A program made the translations under genes and the position numbers. From positions 1-12,826 of the forward strand of contig JASJEI010000199.1 of NCBI GenBank assembly GCA_030064795.1: DNA of 12,826 nucleotides, in the 5' to 3' direction. The notes under the pieces are model-generated. The model was given only the letters and a program-made list of their open reading frames with translations, did no database searches and was not told the origin of the DNA. Of the stretch, positions 6,823 to 12,826 are shown one piece after another (position 1 is the stretch's first letter; the number at the start of each line of letters is the position of its first letter). Origin of the DNA: Pleurocapsa sp. MO_226.B13 (GTDB lineage Bacteria; Cyanobacteriota; Cyanobacteriia; Cyanobacteriales; Xenococcaceae).

Positions 6823-8508
6823 TTAAACCTTGCTAAAGTTGAGATATTGATGGACAAACTGAATAGCAATTGAGCCTTCTCCCACCGCAGAAGCAACACG
6901 TTTCACTGAATTATGGCGCACATCTCCTACAGCAAAGACACCAGGAACACTCGTCTCAAGCAAAAAAGGATCGCGTTCTAGTCTCCATCCCCGAAGGCTT
7001 TGTTTATTTCGCTTTAAAGAGGAACCAGTAAGTATGTAGCCTCGCTCATCGCACTCTACAAATCCTTCGAGCCAATCGGTATGAGGAATTGCACCAATTA
7101 AAATGAACAGCGAATTTGCAGGAACAGTTTCCACAACCCCCGTATCACCATGAGCTATGGTAATCGCTTCCAAATTTGATTCTCCTTTTACCTCAATAAC
7201 ACTAGAGCTTAACTGTACGGTAATATTTTCGGTTTCTTCAATTTGGTCAATTAGATACTTTGACATACTTTTAGCCAGAGAATCGCCACGCACTAACATT
7301 GTGACGTGTCCAGCGTGCTGAGAAAAGAACATGGCGGCTTGACCTGCTGAGTTTGCCCCACCTACGATAAAAACTTCTTCCCCTTTACAGGAAAGTGCTT
7401 CGGTTTTTGCCGCCCCATAATATACGCCTGCTCCACATAGTTGCTTGATGCCTGGTACATCGAGCTGACGATACGATACACCAATGGCAATTATCAGTGC
7501 GTGACAGCTAAGTTCGCTTCCATCCGCTAACGTAACAATACGGTATGGTTCTTCCACTCTTACCCTAGTCACTTCTTGGGGAGATAGAAACTCTACGCCA
7601 AATCTTTTTGCTTGAGTTACAGCACGTCGTGTTAGATCCCCTCCACTCAAGCCAACGGGAAAACCTAGGTAGTTTTCAATGCGGGAACTAGAGCCAGCCT
7701 GACCGCCTGGTGCGTGTCGTTCAATTATTAGCGTGCTTAATCCTTCAGAAGCACCATAAACTGCTGCTGCTAGACCAGCAGGTCCTGCACCCACTACGAT
7801 TGTGTCATAGAAAGGTAATTCAGCCCGTGTTTTTAGTCCAATCTTTTCGGCAATTTGGGCATTTGAAGGTTCTGTAAGTTGCTCCCCGTCAGGAAAGAGT
7901 ACTAGTGGTAGCTGTCGTGTCGAATGAGAATTCGAGCTAACTCGAGCGAATAAATAACTCGCTTCTTCATTCGTATCAATATCTAACCATTGATAAGGTA
8001 TTTGATTGCGACCCAAAAATTCTTTAATTTGATGCGACTTAGGTGACCATCGGTTTCCAATAACGCGAATACCCGCAAAGGGGGGGTGAAACTTTGAGAG
8101 CCAGTCATCAAGTAAATCATTCAGAATAGGATAGAGATGCTCTTCAGGAGGATTCCACGGCTTTAGTAGATAGTAATCAGTCTTGACTATATTGATGGCT
8201 CGGATCGCGGCATCAGTATCTGCATAAGCTGTCAGCAAAACCCGTTTAGCCTCGGGAAAAAGTTCCATTGCTTTTTGCAAGAACTCCACTCCAGTCATGT
8301 GTGGCATCCGCTGATCTACCAGCAACAATGCTACTGGCTGATTGCGTAATTTAAGCGTTTGTAATACTGACAAGGCTTTTTCGCCTGAATCTACTGACAA
8401 GACTCGGTAATTACGACCGTAAACCTGTTGGAGATCGCGTTTTATTGCCCGCAAAACTTCAGGGTCATCGTCTATTGAAAATAGTGCAGGCTTGGCAATT
8501 TTAACCAC
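6823..8508 (-). CDS. Response regulator receiver fused to a thioredoxin-reductase-like flavoprotein
   Basis: A 561-residue soluble protein in three parts. Residues 6-125 are a CheY-like receiver with acidic pocket Asp14/Asp15, phospho-acceptor Asp65 (VDQRMPHMTG), Thr93 and Lys116. Residues about 145-225 form a thioredoxin/glutaredoxin-like domain in which the CxxC position reads SPKS (155-158). Residues 233-561 match the thioredoxin-reductase fold: FAD motif GAGPAG (240-245), APGGQAG, NAD(P)H-side motif GGANSAG (383-389) and C-terminal FAD motif VFAVGD (529 is Asp). The reductase CATC position reads GAAK (365-368). From memory, close relatives share these losses. Such genes are annotated as fused response regulator/thioredoxin-disulfide reductase, but without the dithiols that reaction is not supported. 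The GTG start is backed by a well-spaced TGAGGT. HK3 lies 58 bp downstream. I infer phosphorylation-controlled electron transfer to an unknown acceptor. Confidence 0.9.
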   Translation of the reverse strand: MVKIAKPALFSIDDDPEVLRAIKRDLQQVYGRNYRVLSVDSGEKALSVLQTLKLRNQPVALLLVDQRMPHMTGVEFLQKAMELFPEAKRVLLTAYADTDAAIRAINIVKTDYYLLKPWNPPEEHLYPILNDLLDDWLSKFHPPFAGIRVIGNRWSPKSHQIKEFLGRNQIPYQWLDIDTNEEASYLFARVSSNSHSTRQLPLVLFPDGEQLTEPSNAQIAEKIGLKTRAELPFYDTIVVGAGPAGLAAAVYGASEGLSTLIIERHAPGGQAGSSSRIENYLGFPVGLSGGDLTRRAVTQAKRFGVEFLSPQEVTRVRVEEPYRIVTLADGSELSCHALIIAIGVSYRQLDVPGIKQLCGAGVYYGAAKTEALSCKGEEVFIVGGANSAGQAAMFFSQHAGHVTMLVRGDSLAKSMSKYLIDQIEETENITVQLSSSVIEVKGESNLEAITIAHGDTGVVETVPANSLFILIGAIPHTDWLEGFVECDERGYILTGSSLKRNKQSLRGWRLERDPFLLETSVPGVFAVGDVRHNSVKRVASAVGEGSIAIQFVHQYLNFSKV

Positions 8509-8514
8509 AATAAT

Positions 8515-8520
8515 ACCTCA
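8515..8520 (-). promoter_or_regulatory. Ribosome binding site fixing a GTG start
   Basis: The minus strand reads TGAGGT, with GAGG ending seven bases before the GTG at 8506-8508. This spacing favours GTG over any internal ATG for the receiver-flavoprotein gene. A TAATAT at 8530-8535 could be a -10 element, but I see no good -35 partner. Confidence 0.5.
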
Positions 8521-8634
8521 AAAACTTTCATATTACTAAACAGGATTATTGATAAAATTCCAGCGTTGCTGAATGAGCTTGGATTAAAAACAAATGAGAA
8601 GATGCCAAAGATATCAGAAACACCAAAAAGAATT

Positions 8635-8757
8635 TTATTCTCTTTCGTTCAAAACCATTCCACAATCGGAGCAACAGTAAATTTTGATATTTGCGTAACT
8701 AAAAAAAGTTTTTCCCGCAAGCTCTTTGTAAAGGTTTAACAAAAGGTGAGAAAACAC
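8635..8757 (-). CDS. Doubtful 40-codon Cys-rich ORF after the epimerase gene
   Basis: A short open frame beginning with GTG encodes 40 residues and ends KIYCCSDCGMVLNERE. It is in the same frame as the preceding epimerase-STAS gene, separated only by that gene's TAG and eight further sense codons. The CCSDCG cluster resembles half of a zinc ribbon, but no second Cys pair follows. No ribosome site is evident before the GTG. It could be a small protein, the tail of a lost gene, or chance. Downstream, up to 8509, the spacer holds only AT-rich sequence and AGCGTTGCTGAATGAG at about 8562-8577, a sort of sequence sometimes seen at IS ends. Confidence 0.2.
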   Translation of the reverse strand: MFSHLLLNLYKELAGKTFFSYANIKIYCCSDCGMVLNERE

Positions 8758-8781
8758 TTGAAAAAGTTTTACTTTTAAAAT

Positions 8782-10962
8782 CTACAAATTTGCCATCTCG
8801 ACTGTTTCATCATACCGCTCGACCAAAGTAACGCCCTCGCAGAATGAACTCATCTTGAGATAGTTTTTCACTGACTCAGACGCGCCAACGGCATAGATTT
8901 CAAGATCGTTGCTCAGCTTTTGGCTATAGAAAACAAGTACTCTTAAACCAGCACTGGATATACATTGGAGATCTTGTAGTAGAAATACAAGACGTTTGAT
9001 TGGTTGAGCTATTGCTTTTTCTAGTTTTTCTTGGAAAATTTCGATCGCATTAGCGTCCAATACCCCACTCAAGGAAATTTTGGCAGTACCATCAGTTATT
9101 TCTAAGACAGTTGCGTCAAAAAATACCTCGGCAGGAAGAAGTCGGACTCTAACTTTCAATTCTTCTCCAGTTGATGGTAATTTAACAGTTAGGTTTTCAG
9201 GATCGAAATCAGAATGTTTTTGCCCATCGATCCATACTTCGTCTATTCGTACGCTGCCTGGGGGCAGAATATCTGGTGCAACTCTAAGAATGTCATCTTT
9301 AAATCCTTCTGGCTTGGGTTTGAAGTACAGATCTATTGGTTGTTTGGTAATTAGCAAATTTGTATAAACCATGGATAAGTAAGCTAGCTCGAAGGAGTGA
9401 TAACCGCTCATCGAGTGAGAGCCTTTACCACGCTCGTTCCCTTCCGCCAGATAAGGCAATCCATTAGCTAATACATTAAAGTAGACTGCTCCGTCTTCAA
9501 CGTCTAAAAACCATGCGTTATAAAAAGCTGCAGCTTCACGAGCTGACTGTTGATATTCAGAGTTTCCTAACGAGCCTGCCAGTATTAGGTAAGCTAAAAT
9601 TGCCTGTTCTTGCTGCCACCAAGCCTTACGGTCGTGCCAGACAAAGCGATGTGTTTCTTCACCTTCTTTGAGAGTACGCTCTACTACATCGTACCATCCT
9701 CCACGAGTGCGATCGCTACCCACTGAAGGCATAATGTTGGCAATTTTTTCTGCGAGAGCTACGTACTTTTCTTTAGGTTTGAAGTGATGCATTCGCATCA
9801 GATTCCAGGCAATTTTGAGGTTATGACCGACTACGGCTCGGTCTTGCTGCCAACCCCAAGTGTTATCATGGCTCCAATCTTCATAAAAACGCTCTTGAAC
9901 AAATGGGCTATGTTCATCGTCTGGAAAACGCTTTTCAATTGTGTCAAAGAGCTGTTCTAACAAATCAGCGTATTCGTCAGAACCAGTTGCCAACCAAAGA
10001 TTAATTAAATAAGCAGGTGCATGGTCTCCAACCGAATTCCAATTTTTTCTGGCTCGGTTTTTTCCTAAAGTAGGACAGTGAGGACTCAGATTAATCGGAT
10101 CGACATGGGAGAAAAATCCCCCATTATCTGTTTTATCTAGGAAATAACGGTTAAATAAATTAAAGGTCAATTCAATGTCATCGAGAATTCTAGCATCCCC
10201 AGTTACTCGATAAGTTTGAGTCGGACCAGCCAGCGCGTAAATTTGTTCGTATGCCGGGATAGCATCGTAATCATCTCCAAATTCTGAGGCAAATATTTTC
10301 TGTTCTCTGCCATCGGGTCGAACATCTATTCCGTGATACCAGTAGGCAATCCCCTCCCCCCGATCTAGAAAACGCATATGTTCGCGCAGATACTCAGTTC
10401 CTTTCTCAGCAGCTTCTATATAACGGTCTTCTCCTGTCATCATGTATGCCGTAGCAAAACCGTAAACCATGCGAGAAATAGTGTCGGTTTCTTGACGGCT
10501 GGATAATTTGTTCTTTGCACCCACTAAACTTAGATCGGTGCGATACTGACGATAATCTATTTCACCATTGACAAATTGTGATCTCAAGTAAAAATCAGCT
10601 AGCTGCCTTACTTGATTAACCCACCAGTCTGGCTGTTCAAAAAAATATTCGTCTTCTGTTCTCCCAAGAAAAACTATATGTTTGGCTTCAAATTTGTAGG
10701 TACTTGACTCTGGATAGAAGTTACCGTAAGCAAAAAGATATCGACCTGGGAAAAACATCGATTGCATTTGACCAGTACAGTCGTAGTAAGGGTCTCCCAA
10801 ATTCCGAACCATCTCTGCATAAGTATTTGAAGTTGTTAGAATTTCAAATTCTCTATTGTCTGACGTTCTAAGTTGAAAAATGCCAGAAACACCTAAATTA
10901 TAATCACACTCGGTAACATACCCTGCCAGCAATTCCGAAAAAGAAAAGTCGATCTGATTCAT
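8782..10962 (-). CDS. AGE-family (N-acylglucosamine 2-epimerase-like) protein with C-terminal STAS domain
   Basis: A 726-residue soluble protein. Residues 1-105 form a small beta-rich domain I cannot name. Residues about 110-545 are an (alpha/alpha)6-barrel of the N-acylglucosamine 2-epimerase/mannose isomerase family. They contain GDHAPAYL (His314), WGWQQDRAVVGHNLKIAW (His380), RKAWWQQEQA (446-454) and SGYHSFELAY (His522); histidines in these places serve catalysis in the family. A linker (550-612) leads to a STAS domain (614-726). Its phospho-site loop reads QCISSAGLRVL, so Ser669 occupies the position phosphorylated in SpoIIAA-type antagonists. The family isomerises or epimerises free or N-acylated hexoses; the substrate here is unknown. 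It starts 36 bp after glgX and is very likely in one operon with it. The STAS domain suggests control by, or of, a partner-switch kinase/phosphatase, none of which is in view. Confidence 0.88.
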   Translation of the reverse strand: MNQIDFSFSELLAGYVTECDYNLGVSGIFQLRTSDNREFEILTTSNTYAEMVRNLGDPYYDCTGQMQSMFFPGRYLFAYGNFYPESSTYKFEAKHIVFLGRTEDEYFFEQPDWWVNQVRQLADFYLRSQFVNGEIDYRQYRTDLSLVGAKNKLSSRQETDTISRMVYGFATAYMMTGEDRYIEAAEKGTEYLREHMRFLDRGEGIAYWYHGIDVRPDGREQKIFASEFGDDYDAIPAYEQIYALAGPTQTYRVTGDARILDDIELTFNLFNRYFLDKTDNGGFFSHVDPINLSPHCPTLGKNRARKNWNSVGDHAPAYLINLWLATGSDEYADLLEQLFDTIEKRFPDDEHSPFVQERFYEDWSHDNTWGWQQDRAVVGHNLKIAWNLMRMHHFKPKEKYVALAEKIANIMPSVGSDRTRGGWYDVVERTLKEGEETHRFVWHDRKAWWQQEQAILAYLILAGSLGNSEYQQSAREAAAFYNAWFLDVEDGAVYFNVLANGLPYLAEGNERGKGSHSMSGYHSFELAYLSMVYTNLLITKQPIDLYFKPKPEGFKDDILRVAPDILPPGSVRIDEVWIDGQKHSDFDPENLTVKLPSTGEELKVRVRLLPAEVFFDATVLEITDGTAKISLSGVLDANAIEIFQEKLEKAIAQPIKRLVFLLQDLQCISSAGLRVLVFYSQKLSNDLEIYAVGASESVKNYLKMSSFCEGVTLVERYDETVEMANL

Positions 10963-10998
10963 AACCCTTTCTCAAAAAAGATAATTATTTACACAAAA

Positions 10999-12826
10999 TT
11001 ATTCGGAAATTAAAACAACCACACTCCGCTCTTTAACCAAGTAGCGATTATCGGAAATCATCACTTCTTGACAAGGATCTAAAATATCTGTGGGGGAAGG
11101 TTCAGCCGTGTCTACGACTTTGTACCAGTTTCTGCTTTCAATTTGGGGGATTTCAAATTCGAGACTCTCCCAATACATATTGAGCATGACGTGAATATCT
11201 ACTGCCCCGTCAAAGCCTCCTAGAGTATAAGAAAATGCTCTAGCATTGGGGTCATCCCAATCAGGCTCAAATAACTTAGTACCATGCCAAGAGATATCGG
11301 CTAAACCGCGCTCATTAACTTCGCCATTAAAGAAACCACGACGACATAAACTACCATAACGCTTACGAAAAGCAATCATCAGTTTGAAAAACCTAAATAT
11401 CTCAGAGTTCTTCTCTAGCAGTTCCCAGTCAAACCAGCTGATTTCGTTATCTTGGCAGTAGCCGTTGTTATTGCCTTTTTGAGTGCGTCTGACTTCATCA
11501 CCAGCAGTAATCATAGGCACACCCTGAGAGAGCAAAAGAATAGCGGCAAAATTCTTAATTTGTCGTTTTCTTAGGTTTTCGATTTCTGGATCGTCAGTTT
11601 CTCCTTCAACGCCACAATTCCAGCTTAAATTATCATCAATTCCATCTCGACTGTTCTCCCCATTGGCTTCATTGTGCTTATAGTTATACGAAACCAAATC
11701 ATTGAGAGTAAATCCGTCGTGACAAGTAATAAAATTAACACTGTTAATTGGTAAATGTCCACTATCTTCGTATAGATCCGCACTACCAGCCATCCGCGTT
11801 GCTACCGAACCGACTAGTCCTGGATCTCCTTTGACAAAACCTCTGATGTTGTCTCGAAAAAGACCGTTCCATTCAGCACAACGATATCCAGGAAAGTAAC
11901 CAATTTGATAAAGCCCAGCGGCATCCCAAGCCTCAGCAATGAGTTTGCTATCAGCCAAAATGCCAGATGTTTCTATATGCCAGATTACAGGCGGTTGAGC
12001 CATTGGGTTTCCGTTTTGGTCGCGGGCAAGAATCGAGCCTTCATCAAATCGAAAGCCATCAACGTGCATTTCTTTTACCCAAAATTCTAGGCATTCGACG
12101 ATGAATTTATCTACCATAGGATGATTGCAATTAACTGTATTGCCACAGCCACTGTAGTCCATGTAATATTGCTTATCGAAGGGTACCAAGTGATAGTAAG
12201 TGCTATTGTCAATGCCTCTAAAATTAATAGTTGGACCTTGATGGTTACCTTCAGCAGTATGATTAAAAACTACATCAAGAATCACTTCAATTCCAGCCCT
12301 ATGAAGTGCCTTGACCATATCTCTAAATTCTTTGATCGGACTCCTTTCTTCTGGCGCATAACAATAAGAGACTTCTGGGGCAAAAAAGCTATGGGGGTCA
12401 TATCCCCAGTAATTATTTAGTTTTTTGCCGTCTACTTCTCGGAGGGTTTCTTTTTCATCAAAGTCGAACACGGGCAATAGTTCGACTGCGGTTATTCCCA
12501 ACTCTTTTAAGTATGGGATCTTCTCAATGACTCCTGCATAAGTGCCTTGATGTTTGCAACCTGATGAGGGCGACTTAGTAAATCCTCGAACGTGCATTTC
12601 ATAGATTATAGTTTCGCTCATTGGTCGATTCAGGGACTTATCGCCTTCCCAGTCATAATCTAAAAGATCGATAACGACACTGCGCATAGAAGTAGCAAGA
12701 TTATTTTTATCTCCTAATGCATCCATGCGATTCCACAGGGCATTACTATGGCTTTTACCGTAGGGATCGAGCAGTAGTTTATTTTTGTTAAAGCGGTGTC
12801 CAGCTCCATGTAAATCTTGAGGACCA
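10999..12826 (-). CDS. glgX: Glycogen debranching enzyme GlgX, isoamylase type (5' end outside window)
   Basis: The frame runs through the right edge. From 12825 it reads GPQDLHGAGHRFNKNKLLLD, the usual GlgX sequence ahead of the barrel, so the ATG at 12726 is internal and about 130 or more N-terminal residues (carbohydrate-binding domain) are missing from view. GH13 landmarks follow: NNYWGYDPHSFFAPE, DVVFNHTAEGN (region I), DGFRFDEGS with the nucleophile Asp (codon 12043-12045), LIAEAWDAAG with the acid/base Glu, and NFITCHDGFTLNDLVSYN with the transition-state Asp. The enzyme hydrolyses alpha-1,6 branch linkages of glycogen or limit dextrins in the cytoplasm. It ends LVKERSVVVLISE and is followed 36 bp later by the epimerase-STAS gene. 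Cyanobacteria often carry more than one glgX, so this may be a paralogue rather than the housekeeping copy. Confidence 0.94.
   Translation of the reverse strand, partial: GPQDLHGAGHRFNKNKLLLDPYGKSHSNALWNRMDALGDKNNLATSMRSVVIDLLDYDWEGDKSLNRPMSETIIYEMHVRGFTKSPSSGCKHQGTYAGVIEKIPYLKELGITAVELLPVFDFDEKETLREVDGKKLNNYWGYDPHSFFAPEVSYCYAPEERSPIKEFRDMVKALHRAGIEVILDVVFNHTAEGNHQGPTINFRGIDNSTYYHLVPFDKQYYMDYSGCGNTVNCNHPMVDKFIVECLEFWVKEMHVDGFRFDEGSILARDQNGNPMAQPPVIWHIETSGILADSKLIAEAWDAAGLYQIGYFPGYRCAEWNGLFRDNIRGFVKGDPGLVGSVATRMAGSADLYEDSGHLPINSVNFITCHDGFTLNDLVSYNYKHNEANGENSRDGIDDNLSWNCGVEGETDDPEIENLRKRQIKNFAAILLLSQGVPMITAGDEVRRTQKGNNNGYCQDNEISWFDWELLEKNSEIFRFFKLMIAFRKRYGSLCRRGFFNGEVNERGLADISWHGTKLFEPDWDDPNARAFSYTLGGFDGAVDIHVMLNMYWESLEFEIPQIESRNWYKVVDTAEPSPTDILDPCQEVMISDNRYLVKERSVVVLISE

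Noticed and set aside
9080..9367. Plus-strand 95-codon ORF opposite the epimerase-STAS gene
   Set aside because: Antisense shadow over the linker and STAS coding region, with no recognisable domain.
11905..12420. Two plus-strand ORFs opposite glgX
   Set aside because: They lie antisense to the catalytic-barrel motifs of GlgX, which fix the real frame.
1..12826. CRISPR arrays, tRNA or rRNA genes
   Set aside because: No regularly spaced repeats, tRNA cloverleaf arms or rRNA-like conserved stretches were seen on either strand.

Overview
The window looks like chromosomal DNA of a cyanobacterium. It is AT-rich and carries four copies of the palindrome GCGATCGC (HIP1 core, at 1121, 3463, 5399 and 9709), where about 0.2 would be expected by chance at even base composition. 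The protein families are also cyanobacterial: a GlgX-type debranching enzyme, an epimerase fused to a STAS domain, a receiver/thioredoxin-reductase fusion, and the histidine-kinase family that usually sits beside that fusion. I cannot name the species.

Every gene I accept is on the minus strand, so transcription runs from the right edge to the left. In that order: glgX (5' end outside the window, 12826-10999); an AGE-family epimerase with a C-terminal STAS domain (10962-8782, 36 bp after glgX); a spacer with a doubtful 40-codon Cys-rich ORF; a receiver + thioredoxin-like + thioredoxin-reductase-like flavoprotein (8508-6823); sensorless kinase HK3 (6764-5754, 58 bp later); a 311-bp spacer rich in inverted repeats; kinase HK2 with a cyclic-nucleotide-binding-like domain (5442-3949); a decayed IS630-type element (3967-2817); kinase HK1 of the same architecture (2756-1326); a 279-bp spacer; and a decayed ISAzo13-type transposase running to the left edge.

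The kinases are the most unusual part. HK1, HK2 and HK3 are paralogues lying almost in tandem. HK3 has a complete catalytic core but no sensor domain. HK2 has an intact ATP-binding domain, but Gly replaces the phospho-accepting His. HK1 keeps the His but has lost the glycines of the ATP lid. HK1 and HK2 therefore have complementary lesions and could work only together, or as regulators of HK3. The obvious partner is the receiver domain of the neighbouring flavoprotein, which itself lacks the redox cysteines of both its thioredoxin-like and reductase-like parts. This suggests a phospho-controlled flavoprotein rather than a real thioredoxin reductase.

The IS630 copy landed in the last codons of HK2. 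Removing it on paper, keeping one TA, extends HK2 by 24 residues to a stop that overlaps the GTG start of HK1 by 8 bases. Before the insertion the two genes were probably translationally coupled. The two carbohydrate genes upstream form their own pair, and the STAS domain on the epimerase hints at partner-switch signalling linked to glycogen or sugar metabolism. Whether they belong to the same regulatory unit as the kinases cannot be settled from the sequence.
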